Shown here piece by piece: positions 1-13,900 of a DNA stretch of 64,000 nt. Each line of letters begins with the position of its first letter. Within the stretch, counting starts at the first letter, position 1. A program made the position numbers and the translations under genes. The DNA is from Aquila chrysaetos chrysaetos (taxonomy: Eukaryota; Chordata; Aves; Accipitriformes; Accipitridae). The notes under the pieces are model-generated. The model was not told where the DNA came from, ran no database searches, and was given only the letters and a program-made list of their open reading frames with translations. The stretch covers positions 78,408,017 through 78,472,016 of the forward strand of contig NC_044030.1 of assembly GCF_900496995.4 (NCBI RefSeq). Direction: 5' to 3'.

Positions 1-3000
1 CTAAGTGTAGGGGTCTGGAGCCATTTGAGATGCCCTGGGGAGTCCTGCCTGCTCTAGCTGCCACTCCAGAAGGGCTGAGGTCTCCTGCAGGCCCCGTGTC
101 ATTGCTCCAAACCTTTGAGCATTCTATGTGTGTGCAAATGGGTCAAGCCCTGGAGATCACTGAACTGGACCTGAATTCCTCCCCAGGAAACTATGGCCTG
201 GGCAGAGGCAGAAATTCAACAAATCTCCATATTTCTGTTTCCTTTGTGTAGAATGTCCATTTGCATAGAGGCTTAAGAATGGCATGGGGAACAGATGAAA
301 GGCCTGCCTGCTCCTGCACCCTGTCTCCAACAACAGCCACTTATACCTCCCTAACCTCTCTAGGAATGCTGCAACAGGGAGCAATAAAAACCACATGGAT
401 GAGGTGGCTTTTGAGCTCCCAGATACTCTTCTTGGTTTGGTTTGAGTTGTGACAGAGTTGGTTGAAACCAGTTCCCTTGAGGACCCAGAGCAGCACTGCA
501 TTAACATACTAACTGAAAGGAGTTTGTTGGTTTATACTGGGAGGGGCAACCTCATTCACCATCCCAAGGAGAAACACTGATGTTGTCTTATAATTAACAC
601 TTTTCTTTCTCTAATTTTCTTGCTGGGAGACAACTTCCCTGCCAGGCAGGCTTGGCTTGTCCCAGGAGATCTTCAACTGTTCTAAGTTGTGCTTGAGAAT
701 ACAGCAACACCTTTCTGGATAACCTTGCAAGGAACACCCCAGATGCTCAGGTTTCTGGCTCCCACCACTGGGAACTGGCTCCAGGTGGACCTTCCCTGTC
801 AGACGCAGCAGCTAAGGCTCAGCCCGGGCTATCAGAGCTACAAGAGACGTAGTCTGAGTCAGAGGCAGCCTGGTTTCCCTGTTCTATCTGAACTGAGCAC
901 ACTCAGGCGTCAGTCACACAAACGTGTCATTTCACATGTCAGGCTCTTATTGTGACTGTGCCCTGTCCCTGGCCAGAAGCCTGAAAACCCAGAGCACGGG
1001 TAACTAACTTGAATGGCTAATATCTAGGTAACACTCACCTCTCAGGTATGAGTCATTGGGACAACTTGTAATAGTTGAATTTTGTGTCTTGGCTGGCGTC
1101 AGCTCAGTCCCTGAAACAATTACATTTTCACTTAAATCTCCTGGGCTCACTCGCAACCTCTGAACTCCACCCAGCACAGAAGAACAGTTTCTGTTGCCCT
1201 TCAACTTTGCTTTCCCTTTCTTGCTGCATTGCTTTAGGTTATCTCCAGCCATACTGTTGCATGTCTGAAGTCCTTTCCTCTCACCTTGTGCTCATTCAGG
1301 GAGTGTTTACGCCTGTATTAGCCCTTCAGGAGGAAAGAAGCTGATCAGAGAGGAGAAGCCGTGCTGATAAACCTCCCCTGAGCCAGGGGAACAGAAGTAC
1401 TAGCACCCGGTCCACAGGAGAGCCACAATCCAATAAATCCTGGCTCAGCTGCTCCCTGACCTCTAGGAGCAGCAATGCTGCTCCAGTACATCTGGAGGAT
1501 CCCTAGCCAGAAGCAGCTGACTCTTGTACCAGACCTGCTGAGATTCACAAGCTAAGTGGTCCTGCGAAGGGCTGTGTGATCCTTATTTGCCTCATATGCA
1601 AGGCACTTGCCTGGGTGATGTGGTCTCCCACCTTCCCTCCTTTTGAGACTGGGCTTACTGGGAAGAAAATCCGTGGGACAGAAAGCAGCAAAGCAAGGAA
1701 GACCCTGACCCTGAAAGGGTAAGGGCAGCAATACTTCTTCTTTCTTTTAGTTCAGTGACTTTAAAGCCTTGAATGCCACTCACCATGAGAGGGGTGGATT
1801 TAAACAAATAAAAACCAGGGCTCTAGGATTTATCCTGAACTGTAGAACCAGTGGAAAAAAGTTATGTTTTGTATCCATAACCAAGGGGAAAATAACACAA
1901 GAGGGAAAGTCTCAGGAGATGAGAGCTGGTTTTGGGAGGGGTGGATCTCCCTATTTGTGCTATAGGGCACTCGTGCCTCTCCTGCAGTGTGCATGCCAGG
2001 TGCCTGGAAGTGAGGAGCGGCGACGCAGAGCTTTCCCACGCCTAAGACCCTTTGCTGGTCTGGGCACGAGCCCTTGTGTGCCTTTAAAGTAGAGAGAGCA
2101 GCACCACCCTGCCCCTGGGCGGGCAGGGAGAAGGTGTACGCTGAAGATAGTGTCGTGCACTGATGGAGACAGCCTGTACACAACATTTGCTATTCAATCA
2201 TTTTGGTTAAGTGGCTCAGTATTTTCCCTTCCCATGACCTCTTCTCCACTCAGCCCTTTTATGCGTCCCTTCCGTGTTTCGGCATCTCTGAGATTAATTT
2301 TTCTTCCAGGTTTTGTCCTGCTCCTCTTTTTCATTAAGGCACTCTTCCTTTTCCTCCTCTTCAGTGTTTTTCCCTCTCCTCTCCTCCCCCCTTGGTCCTA
2401 GCAGAGCCCCCCAGACCCATTTATACTTGTGGGTCATGGAGGCAGGGGTGGAGGACCAGCCCCGATAGAGCAAGCTGGGAATTTGGGGGCAGAGGGGATC
2501 TGGGAGCTCTTGCTCCAGGCTAGCAGCCAGCCAGCCACGTTTGTCTGAGGAGCTCTCATAAAATATTCCCAGAGTTTTATCAAAGAGGTGATGCTGTCAT
2601 GGCTTTGTTTATTATTTCCCTTCAGGGCTTGGTCTCTTCACGGCTTCTTCCTTTCATTTTTGAGGAGGAAATGTTTGCAGCTGTGTCAGCCCCTGGGAGG
2701 AAAGTAAGCTACAAAGGGACCAGGGGTAATGAGAGCCTTTTCCTGAGCCAAGGTAACACAGCTTTATCGTCACCTATGCCCTAAACATGTGGGAACCAAG
2801 CTCAACCCTCAAGGACTCTGAGCCAAGAGCTGGTCACTGGAGGAAAGAGCCATGGCATGGGATCAGGGATACAGCTTGTGTACTGTCCCATGGACCCTTT
2901 GTGTTCTGTTCCTCCACGTGCTCCTCTCCCTACCTCCACCTCCCTCCAAGGTCTCTGACCCTCACCATGCTTCTCCTCCCACCGTGCCCAAACCTTCCTC

Positions 3001-6000
3001 TCTGAGGGGGTCCTCACTGTCTCCTCACCTCTCACCCAGTGCACCCACTCAGCCATTTCAGCTGAGCTTTGAGCAAATCTCTTTAAATCCTTCCCTCCTC
3101 CTTCCTCTTCCTCCCCTGTTAAAGCCTGTGTCCATGGGGATTTCACTGGGCAGGGGTGCATGAGGGACTTTTCCATGGGGGAGGCAGATGAAGGGGCAGG
3201 GACAGAGGCAGGTGAGTTCCCATCCCCTGATGCCTGCCTGTCCCTGCCTTTGCTCCACACATGTACCATGCTGTGACATTGCCTGAGGTACCACATGAGC
3301 CTGGGACCAGAGCTCCTTCACCTGATGCCCTCGGGCTGTTTTTTTCTCCACCCTTGGTGTGCAGCTCAGTCACTTTGCACCCTCCCAGTGGTTTGGAAGG
3401 AGCTTCTGCTCTTGTGCTAGTATCTTTGTTTCCTAACACATTTTTCACATTCCCACAACCCCCAGGCCACTTCCTACCTCATTTATTACTGCTGAAGATC
3501 TGTCTCCCCATCACCATGTCTGTAAGTATTGCACGTGTATAAGCACAGCAGCAGGAGGGTCTCAGGGTCCTTTGAGAGGACTTGCAGGATGGAAACCCTC
3601 TGTTATTTTTGCCCACATCATCTCCTTTTCCTTCCTTACCCTCTTTCCCTTGTGCATGTTTGGGAGTATTGTGAGGCACACCACTGAAAAACTCCACTTC
3701 AAAGCCAGGAGAAAGCATGAACAAGGAAATTAACGAAAAGAGGTGGGGACCTTCGATATATGCCCTTGCTAGTAGCTTTGGTCTCCTATTTTTTTCCCTT
3801 CTGGCATCACACATGTCCCATGCTGAAGGAGGCAGAGAGCTGTCTCTGGAGAAGGTTCGGGTTGGAATTGAGCTCTTGGCTATACCTTGCAGTATCAGCT
3901 GTAGGCCAGGTAGATAAGCAAACAATTCTCAGTAATTTTTCCTATGAGTTTTTGTTTAGCTTCTTCAAAGGAAACTCAGGAAAAATCTTCTAGAATGATC
4001 TGTGTACAAACAAGCTATCAGCTTCAAAACAAGCTTCATCTCTGCCTTGGATCCGCAGCTCACACGCTACTCTTAATCTCATGTTCTTAGTGTATCAGTG
4101 CTCCGCAGGCAGGGAAATCTACCCACGCAAGAAGTGCTCTCTCCTGCAGGGGATAATTTTACTTACTCTTGGAGACATACAATGAGGACATGATTATCCC
4201 CTTCTGTCTGGTTTCCCTGGGAGACCAGGACTCAGTGATCATGCAGTCCGGGTGTGGAGAGGATTGAGTGCACCTCTCCGCTCCCCTGCCACCTTTGAAC
4301 CACTCGGCCCATTGCAGGTAAATATGGGAGAGTGGCAGATGCAGCAGGAGTGAAGAATTCCTACAAATTTTATAAAAGTCTCTGGCTGGATAGAGGACTG
4401 AAATGGTGTTATTGACCCCACTGAGGGGGAATTCATAAGCATGACATTTATTGCATGACAGAGACTCCACACGCATGCAAGCCATCGGAAAACAGATCAC
4501 TGCCATGCACAGAAAAGCTCATTTTCAGTCAGGGACACTGGATCTCCTAAAGTCATGGACAACTGGCAAGACGAAGTAATCACATCATGCTTGTGTAAGT
4601 CTCTTAGGATGGTATTGGGAAGCAGTTACCTGTGATAACAGGATCCTAGAGTTGCAAAAGATATTTTTTTTTTTTTTAACTTGGAAAACAATCTTGGTTT
4701 TTCAAAGCTTCCCCTGTTTAAAATGGAATTGGCAAAAGGTGACTGGGCTTTTCAGAGAGGAAAGCCTATTTTGACTAAGCAGGCTGCTCTTGCATAGGGC
4801 TCCCATCTGGTTAGACACGTCTAGTTAGACACAATTCTCTCCATATTCAGCAGCGGACATCTGAAGCTTTGTTCTTGCTTGTTTTCCCCTATGTGGAAAT
4901 ACACCTATTTAAAAAAAAAAAAAAAAAATAGGGCATAGTTAAGGGGGGAAAAAAAGAATGAAAAGTTAGTGATGGCAGCTTCTCAGCAGCTGTGCAAATT
5001 AAAACTGCTGACTGACTTCTGTTCATTTTATTAGTTAAGGACTTTATTTTACTTTTAGCCACAAAACCAAGGGTCTATGCTGACTAGCCTGCTCCTCTGC
5101 TCTGCACCAAACCCTCCTAGTCCCCAGAGCCTTCTGGCTGTTTCGGGGTGTCATTTTTCCCCTTGGGCAAACCAGGCCCAAACACCAAACCTTGACTCAC
5201 TGCTGTAAGTCAGCTCAGAAAGCGTCTGTCATTCTGTGCTGTTACTCATTTCTGGGAAAGACAAGGCAATTACATTGGTCTTTCTGGTTTCGAAGGAAAA
5301 TGTGTGCTGTTCCAGGGAGTAGAGTTGGCTCATGGAAGATGCTGGTGTAAGATCCAGGCACAGCATCGCACACACCTGCCCACCACCCAGTGCTGTTAGG
5401 TGCCTGAGCCTGTATCCTTGGCACTTGGTGACCATGGAGCAGACTCCTTATTTTGTGTGTTTGTCAGTCATCTTTGTTATTTTCTCTCTTGTGAGAAAAC
5501 AAAAATGAGCAATGAGGACAAGGATCAAAGCTTCAAGGCCCTGGAGGAACTGTAAGTGAATCACATGGATCCTCTCCAGATATGAGGCAAACTTGATCAT
5601 GTCATAAGGGCGCTGCAGAGATCACGCCGGGAAGGGGGCAGCTCTCTGGGGAGGCTGAAGTGAAACAAAGCCCCAGAGTGGGGAGGAAAAGTGATTTTCT
5701 TGCTGCTGCTTCCTCATCCGAGCCCTGCTGCGATGCTCGCCTGAGGGACTTGGAGCTGTGGGGTTGATGGGTCACTCTCCTGGGCTTGTTGTCCAAGGCA
5801 TCTGAGTGCAGCTGGGGTAATGCAAACCTTTAATTTAGACAGTATTTATGCTAACGCATGGTTAGTGTTACAGCACTGCAGTCTCCAAGGTATAAAAGCC
5901 ATGAGTATAAACCACATCTATTTCTCAGCTAAATTTATAGCAGAAAAAGACTTTCCTTGGGGAAGTGGTGTGTGTTTATTCCACACTTCTTTTCCCATTG

Positions 6001-6281
6001 CTGGATCCCTCTGTCCATGGCCTGCAGAGCTGCAGCTCTAGGGTGTTCAATCTTTCTGCCCAAGGTACAAAACCTGTGGCCTCCTGCTCCAGGTGTTTGG
6101 GCAACACCATCAGGTGTGTCTCCCAGCCCACAGCTCAAAGGGTAATTTGGCCAAAAGACCTTTTTAGGTCTGTAACAAGATGCATGCATGGTATAGAAGG
6201 GGAAACACAGCGATGCCTATGGTTAGTTACTGGCTGAGAGTTGTGGCCATGGTTCAGTGAGGATGGGAAGCTCTGGTTTTA
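1..6281. other. Intergenic DNA, no gene seen
   Basis: No open frame here has splice-bounded, family-recognisable coding sequence. Frames reach at most about 165 codons and overlap one another on both strands, as expected for non-coding DNA of this composition. A T run lies at 4664-4677 and an A run at 4911-4928. A pyrimidine-rich stretch covers about 2220-2400 and again 2890-3120. I recognised no tRNA, rRNA or intact mobile element. Confidence 0.6.
4911..4928. repeat. Poly(A) tract, 18 bp
   Basis: An uninterrupted run of A is visible directly. It is not preceded by any retroposon body I recognise, so it is listed as a simple repeat only. Confidence 0.9.
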
Positions 6282-7483
6282 TTGCAGTATTTAAAGTATA
6301 ATGCAATCATCAGGCACAGTCAACATGGGTTCACAAAGGGAAAGTCCTCTTTAACTAATTTGATATCCTTCTATGAGGTAACCTGCCCAGTGGATGAAGG
6401 GAAGGTGCTGGATGTAGTTTTTCTGCATTTTAGTAAGGCTTTTGACACGGTCCCTCACAGCACCTTCTGGACAAGTTGTCCAGCTGCGGGATGAGAAGGT
6501 TCATGATGTGCTGGGTGAACTGGCTGAAGGGCAGAGCTCAAAGGTTTGTAATGAATGGGGCTACATCTGGCTGTCAACTGGTCACTAGTGGTGTTCCTCA
6601 GGGTTCAAGTCTAGGGCCAGTCCTGTTCAATGTATTTATCAATGATCTGGATGCAGGAGTTGAATGCACTATGAACAAGTTTGCAGTTGATACCAAACTG
6701 GCAGGTGCTGTTGAGTCTCTTGAGGGACAAGAGGCCTTGCAGAGGGATCTAGATAAATTGGAGCATTGGGCTATGATTAACAGGATAAAAGTTAACAAGT
6801 CAAAATGTCAGATTCTGCACCTAAGATGGAGTAACGCCAGGCAGAAGTATAAATTGGGAGAGGAGTGGCTGGAGAGCAGCCCTGCAGAAAGGGATCTGGG
6901 AGTGTTGGTTGATAACAGGTTCAACATGAGTCAGCAGTGTGCCCTGGCAGCCAGGAGGGCAAACCACATCCTGGGGTGTATCAAATACAGTATAGCCAGC
7001 TGGTCAAAAGAGATTATTTTCCTGCTGTATTCAGCACTGGTGCGGCCTCACCTTGACTGCTGTGTGCAGTTCTGGGCCCCACAATCTAAGAAGGATGTGA
7101 AGGTCCTTGAATGTGTCCAGAGGAGGGCAACAAAGCTGGTGACAGGGCTGGAAGGAATGTCCTATAAGGAAGAGATGAGGGCTCTGGGTTTGTCTAGTTT
7201 GGAGGAAAGGAGGCTGAGGGGTGACCTCATTGCTCTCTACAGCTTCCTGAGAGGGGGAAGGCGAGAGGGAGGTGCTGAGCTCTTCTCCCTGGTATCCAGC
7301 AATAGGACGCACGGGAATTGTTTAAAGCTGAGCCAAGGGAGGTTTAGACTAGACATGAGGAAGCATTTCTTTACTGAGAGGATGGTCAAACACTGGAACA
7401 GGCTTCCTAGAGAGGTGGTCAATGCCCCAAGCCTGCCAGCGTTTAAGAGGCATTTGGACAATGCCCTTAATAACGTGCTTTAA
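6282..7483 (+). pseudogene. CR1 ORF2 reverse transcriptase fragment, frameshifted
   Basis: This is the coding remnant of CR1 ORF2 (reverse transcriptase and the C-terminal region after it). The first part runs in one frame from 6282 to about 6490 and contains FSKAFDTVPH. The second part runs in another frame from 6476 to the stop at 7483 and holds the remaining RT blocks and the CR1-typical C-terminus (for example LVRPHLDCCVQFW and [18 protein letters not shown]). The frames differ by an indel near 6480. The catalytic box normally read as FADD is FAVD here: codon 6686-6688 is GTT where GAT is expected. The protein would therefore be inactive even without the frameshift. The endonuclease domain is absent. 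Confidence 0.9.
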
Positions 7484-7566
7484 CTTGGTCAGCCCTGAAT
7501 TGGTCAGACAGTTGGACTAGATGATCATGGTAGGTCCCTTCCAACTGGAACAGTCTATTCTATTTT
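6285..7566 (+). mobile_element. CR1 LINE, 5'-truncated copy
   Basis: This is a non-LTR retrotransposon of the chicken-repeat-1 class, about 1.28 kb, with the 3' half of ORF2 and the 3' end. The 5' end is missing, as in most CR1 copies. The 3' tail ends in the CR1-type sequence around TTGGACTAGATGATCATGG followed by a TTCTAT motif at about 7557-7563. Reverse transcriptase landmarks can be read: a QHGFTKGKS-type start, FSKAFDTVPH (block with the first catalytic Asp), GVPQGSSLGPVLF, and a disrupted FADD box. The frame shifts once near 6476-6494 and stays open from there to 7483, so the copy is moderately young but inactive. Confidence 0.93.
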
Positions 7567-10434
7567 TCTGGTGTAAGGTGACAACTATTCTTTTGTACTC
7601 TGCCATCCTCCCCTTCACCCTCTGGTCTTTCACTCTGTTACCTGATCTCTCTTCTTATTCTTTGCTTTTGGGGCTGGACAGGTTTCCTATTGGAGCAGGT
7701 CCATCTCTGGCTTTTGAGCATCTTTTATCTATCAACTGCTGCTACAGTTCCAGTGTCTTGTAGAAAATGAATGTGATATACAGAGCCTGGACTAGCAACA
7801 GCTATGACATGACTCACATCGTGTTTTCCAGCCTTGTCTGTGTCCAAGGCAGTGCTTCTCCTCCCAGCATGGCTTCATAGGAGGCTATATGGGCCAGACC
7901 TGCAAGCTAGCAGGAGTTGGTGATTTGCCTAACGTGACTGTCCGTGAGGCTCATCACCTGCACTGAGCTCCAGAGATGTGGGCATAGTTAAGCTTTTTGC
8001 AGAGGTTTCCCATTTCCTAAGAAGGCCACATTTGGCTGAAAAGTGATTTGAATAAAAATATCGACTGACTGTACTCTTAGATGTTGGGTCTACAACCAGG
8101 GAGGCTTTGGGATTCCTCCAGAGCCTGTTTCTCTAGATATTGCTAGACTGTTTGTGTATTTATTCCCCACCTCCTCCCCTCTGTTGCCGTAATAGAGAAT
8201 AAATGACCTAATGGTGGATGTGGACTCCCCTGAGCCTCACAGCGCTTCAGGACGTGTGCCCATTTCATAGTGGTTACAGCCAATGTCAGACAAGAACTGA
8301 CAGGTGGATGAAGACCCAGGAGGCAGAAGAAGGGAGTGAGACCCTAGGGATCAGCCTGACAAATGGTGGTTTGAATGCAGAGGGTTGCCAGAAGGCGATG
8401 GGCGGGGGGTGTGAGGTTTCCGTGGGTCATCTTTGAGGAAAATCCCCCAGGAACAAGGAGCATAGGATAAAAGATAAATGCACATGTTTGAAAACCAGCA
8501 GGCAATGGCACAGGTTACCTGGACTACCCAGGGTTGGTAGCCAAACCCTTTGTGATGACCACTGATTGCTTCCCACATGGGATTTGACCAGCTGGAGGAA
8601 GTGATCATGCATCCTGATCACTGCAATAGCTCCCCATAATCCCAATGTCTGATAGACCCCTACAGCTCTGGGTGCTAGCACGCAAAGGCTTTGCTGAACT
8701 TGTATGGCACCATTCATTCATCACTGACTTTTGCTCTTCCAGCCCTGCTCAGATACTCATTCCTTGGGAATATAGCTTGGAAAAATATTTCTGGAGCAGT
8801 TATTAACACTGTGCATAGTGCAGCTTTGTTGCTGTTGGCTTACGCTTTTGGTCTGGTGGCGGATGTGGGATGTGATGAGAATTTCCTGATTCTCCTTTCC
8901 CTCTTGGTACACCCTGGACTATGGGCACCTGAACGGTAGCAACCAAGATATTACAGCTTAACAAGTTGTGGTGAGCTGCAATAACTGTGTGGCCCCAGCC
9001 TGTCCCATCTGTCAAGACATCATTTGTCACCATCTCTTTGGCCATGGACTCACAACACCTAAAAACGATCCACTATTCCTGGGTTAGGCAATGCTATTAT
9101 TCAAAAGGAGGAAAAAAGAAGAGCAATTGGCTTAAACTGAGGAAGGGTGTGAGTCCAGAAACCCACATTTTGTACCTTGATGCTGTTCCAGATGGAGCCA
9201 GAGCCACTGCAGGTCACAGGCACTGTAAGACTCACAGTACAGGCTTCCTGGGGGACCTCAGAGGCTCTCCCCACTGTCCTGCTGTATTGCAAAGATCTTC
9301 CTGGCTAATGCATGTTTTTCACATGCCCTCTCCATTACCTTCCCTCAGCGTGGTCCATTCAGGTGGATGAAGTACAGCCTGTAACCTTTTAGTTTCCTAG
9401 AGTATTGTAATGTCATGGGCAGGAGAGAGCCTTATCACACTCATTGGCACGGTCTTCTTGGAGTGGCAATTAATTCAACATGAACTGCAATGCCAGCCAA
9501 GCTAAAGAAAAGTAAACAAAGAATTTGTCTATGAAAGCAAAACAAACAGAAGAGTGAATGTGCTGGAAGAAAATATGAATAAGAGAAAACCACACTTTGC
9601 ACTAGTCATCCTAAGGCTGGCCTGCATGACCTCTCTCGTTGTGCATCACACAGCTAGCCTAGGAGCCCTTTCTCTACCTGTCCCGTTGTGTTTTTCTTAT
9701 GCAAACTCTGCAGCCTTAAATTGTCCTTCATGGGAGCAAATGCACATTTCAATATTTATCTTCCTTTTGTACCCAAACTCAATGTGAAGTCCTGTTCAGA
9801 TTAAAATCTTGTTTCCTCTCCCCACAAATGACCTCTTTCATTACTGACTTGATTAGGAGGCAATCTTTTCCCTGTGAAATTACTTATGCTGAATTGTTAC
9901 TGTACGGTGAGGCAGGACTCTTGTTCTCCTACATGTACTCACACACGTGGCTCATTACAAGCTCTGGATTGAGACTGACAAGCAGCAAATTGAGGATGAT
10001 TTTGCTGAGGGAGACTGATCCCTAACCTAGATTTTGAAAGCTGCAGTCCTTCATTCATATTCTACATGGACATGAGACTGCTTCTGTCAGAAAGCTACTG
10101 AGCTGTGTTAGTCCCAAAATACAAACTTCTCTGAGATAGATGTTATCTTAGATTACCAGTGGTCCTGCATACTTTTTGTTGGTAGTGGTGGTAACCTGGA
10201 GACCGTCTGCCACACACCACTCATCTCTGTTCCCAGGCTGGCGTGGGAACTTTTAGAACACATCTGGCTGAAACAAATCATCCTTTCCGGCTTGTTTTTT
10301 AACTAAAGCAGTTCACTGACCCCCTGTGTGGACACACAGAAAGCTGGCAAAGCTGATAGAAGGACTATACCACAGGAGCTTTGGTCCGAGGAGATCTCTG
10401 GAGATCTGCCCTCCAACCTCCTGCTCCAACTAGC
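7567..10434. other. Intergenic DNA, no gene seen
   Basis: Only short overlapping frames on both strands, none longer than about 130 codons, none with a recognised motif or splice-bounded exon. No repeat body was recognised by eye between the CR1 copy on the left and the older reverse CR1 on the right. Confidence 0.55.
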
Positions 10435-10990
10435 TGGGCTATCCCCAACACTCAATCAGGCTATCTGGGGCTTTTTTACCTGTGTATTGAAAAGCTGCCA
10501 GGATGGAGATAACTTTGGTGACCAGACCCAGGGCTGGTCCTCCCTCCCAGCTGAAAACTTTTCCACATGCTCACCCTGAACATCCCCAAACTCCAGTTTG
10601 TTGCCCCTTGCTATATCACCTGCCCCTGCTGAGAAGAGCTGGGCTGCACTGTCACTGTAGTTACCCTTCAACTAGTTGTCGGCTGCTATAAGATGTCCCC
10701 TTCAGCCTCCTCCTCACCAAACTAAACAATCCCAGCTCCCTCAGTCTCTGCTTCTGGGACATGTGCTTGGTCTGCTGGTCTTGGTAACCCTCCTCTGCTC
10801 CTTCTCCAGTTTCTTGATAGGCATGTTGAACTGGGGGCCCAACAGTGGAGATAGTAACTCCCTTGGTCTGCTTGCCACAACTGTCCTAACATAGCCCAAT
10901 CCGTGGTTTGCCCAATTTCCAATGAGAGCACATTGCTGGCTCATAATCAGCCTGGCATTAACAATATGGAAAGATATCATAATCAGGTCA
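10435..10990 (-). mobile_element. Old CR1 LINE fragment, reverse orientation
   Basis: Read on the minus strand, this aligns by eye with the part of CR1 seen at about 6900-7450. Landmarks on the plus strand are TTGAAAAGCTGCCAGGATGG near 10488, the CCTCCTCTGCTCCTTCTCCAG stretch near 10790, GGGGGCCCAACAGTGGAG near 10835, and CATTGCTGGCTCATAATCAG near 10931. These match the reverse complement of the conserved CR1 C-terminal coding region. The copy is diverged and has many stops in the ORF2 frame, so it is older than the 6.3 kb copy. Confidence 0.72.
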
Positions 10991-13900
10991 GGGTAGGGCA
11001 GGAATATCCTTCACCAGTACCTGCACTGATGGTGGACCCTTCCCCACAGACTCAGCAGCGTGGTAACATGAGTGCTCAGTTTGCACACCAAACATGGCTC
11101 ATGCCAGAGGATTGTTTTTCAGTCACCTGTGAATAAAAAGCCATAGCAGCAAATCTGCAGTCCAAGACATCTCAAAGAAAATCCCAAATGCTTTTTGAAG
11201 AGGGTTGTGATTTAACTCTTCCCTCTGTCTTAGCCTGCAGCGCAGTGTCCCAAAACTATATTCAGGAGCAGTGTGAGAAGCACCATCATTTAAAATGATG
11301 TCTGTGTTGCTTGTGGTCTGTAAAGATCTCATCAGATATTGCTGAGGATGTTAGCTCTGATACCCTGGGAAAGTTCCAGCACAGATAATTGCCTCCTGCC
11401 TAATTCAATTCACATTTAATAGAGTGGCAACACTCTCAAGTGAATGCCCCCGGGGTAGATGAGCGGTGGGAATCAAGAGTGCACAGAAAGAAGCTTAAGA
11501 AGCAGAGATGGAAATCCACTGAGAATCAATGTTTGGGGAAAAGCCCTCCTCCCCTGCCCCAGGAAGTCCTGAGCCAATTTCCTGCTTTGAGCTGTGCCAG
11601 CCTGAACATCTGGAAAGAAACCTTGGGTTGTACTTCTTCTAGAAGGGCGATGTCATGAAGGATTACATCATGGATGGTGCCATGAGGATGCACAATTCTT
11701 TCTGCAAAACTCTTCACAAACCTTCTGAAGGAGACACCTGTGTTCTCTCTAGACCTTGTTGGTAGGTGTTACAGGGACCGTGGGCTTTTGTTTCCATGTG
11801 CTTGCTGTCCCTCCTAGGGAGAAAGGAAGGTATTCTACTTGCCACCACTGGTGGGAAAGCAGCAATAATGTGAGCATACAACTCCTTCTTTTGTAATGTG
11901 GCTATTGGTGCAGACTCTCTGTATTACAGAGCTGACACCACTTAAATCCTAAGTGCATCTTAAAATACTCAAACATGTTATCTGCAGAGGAAAAACAGAA
12001 ATACTGCTAGGATAGCTGGAGATAGGCATGTCAGAGGGACAAGAAGATCTGTCCTGTCTTAGACATGGCTAAGCTGATACTTGCTCCTGTATTGCATATT
12101 CCTCTACAGTCCTTCATCCCCACACATTAAGCAATGGGTTGGTTTTGCTGAAGGTCTCCCTTGAAGTGCATAAGGAAAGGTCCCTGCCCTGGCAGAGGCT
12201 TGCGCTCTCTGCTCTGCATTCTTTGAGATTGTATCTACTAAGTTTATTATTTTTCTCAATAGATTGGCAGCCTTGCTAGACTCCGGGTTCCTCTGTGCCA
12301 GGTGCTGCACGTGCATTTAGTGAAAGATCTGTCAGAGATCTTACAGTCCCAGATAGGTCAAAGCAGGACAAGAGGACAGTGACAACCACTCCATACTGGG
12401 TTCCCATCTTTGTTTTTACCTAGTCTGGGTGCTGCATGGAGGCACAGAGGGATGCAGCTTACCTTCCCTTATCTTTGGTGTGAAGAATTGCACCACTACA
12501 ATTTGTCTCCAATAAAGAATTGCAGATCTCCTCAACTTTCTTGCAGTGCTGACATCCTCCTGTTTTGTGCCCTTGGAGGTACCTGGCTCCCTGCTGGCCA
12601 TTCCTTTCACCAGCTAACAGGAACCCCCTCTCCTTTCCAAAAATCGTGTATAAGCTGTGCCTTGGGGCTATTCCCAACCTTACAGCTTACAGTCAAGTCC
12701 TGAAAGTCTAAGCATCAGCCCACTGCAAAACAGCCCTTCAGATAAGCTCCGAAGCAGAACTACCTCCTTTCCACCTGTGCAGATCCTGAGGTTCCCTCTC
12801 CGGGCTCTGTTAGCAATAAGAGAATAGCTGGTTGTGAATCCACGTGGTGACCCTGAGCCAGGCAACCTCTGCAAGAAAGCTAGCTCAGAACCTTCAACTC
12901 ATCTCTGAGTCCTGAGAACAGATCTACTGCAGTCTGTGCAAGTACTGGAGGAGAAAACGGAGAGTAGGACCCGACTATATTTTTCCATTTCAATCCAAAT
13001 TGAATCAATTACTCATCCAACTGTGCTTTCCTTGTTATGCACTTAAGGGATATTCTCACTCAAGTGATTTCTGAGCCAGAGTCTTATTTGGAGGGTGTGT
13101 TATAATTCAGCTAGCAAGCTGGGGCAGCTGTCCCTGGCAAGCTGGAGGTACTGAAAGGATCTTGGCTTCAACAGATGAAGATAATTGGGGAGATTCGACA
13201 AAGGAGAAAGAAGAGAGGGGAGAGAGCTGGTTTCATCCAGTTATGCATACAGAATGTTAAGTAATCACATAACTTGGTAGTAATGATTCATTTTGGTGAT
13301 GCCTTGTTAAAGTTCTGGGCTAGTTGAGTCTTGCACCCATGCTTTAGGCTGAAATGGGGACAAAAGCGTCTCTGGCTTTGAGGTCTTGTTAAATATTGCA
13401 TAAGGAACTCATCTGTCTTTTCTAGTGGAAGCAGAGGCTAACTCTGGAGAGGTTAGTGTGCCTAGGCAGGGACTCTCAAAATGGCAGGAGCAGCCCGCTG
13501 GTGGTGGATGTATCTCTGAAATGAGGAGAGACATGTGATTCTAGGCTGTGGAAAACATGGGTCTTTATCTGCAGGCTGCTCTTGGCAAAGTGTGCTCTTG
13601 CCAACTGTAACCTTGGCAGAGAGCACATATGAGCCATGCACATGCCTTCCCTCTAGTGATGTTAATTAGACAGCCATTTCCTTTGGGGCCAAGGGCATTT
13701 TGGATCAGTTGGCACTGGCCTATTGTCCAGAATTACTGTGTTTTAATCCTGGCTTTGGTTTTATGCAGATTTTCTTCACCCTCCCTTGTGGAAACCAGTT
13801 CCTCTGTCTGCAGTCTGTAAGAGGAAGAACCAGTTTTCTTTGGCCGTGACACTATGAGTCCATAGTGGTGACCAAAAGGAGAAGGGAGCCTTTTTCTTCT

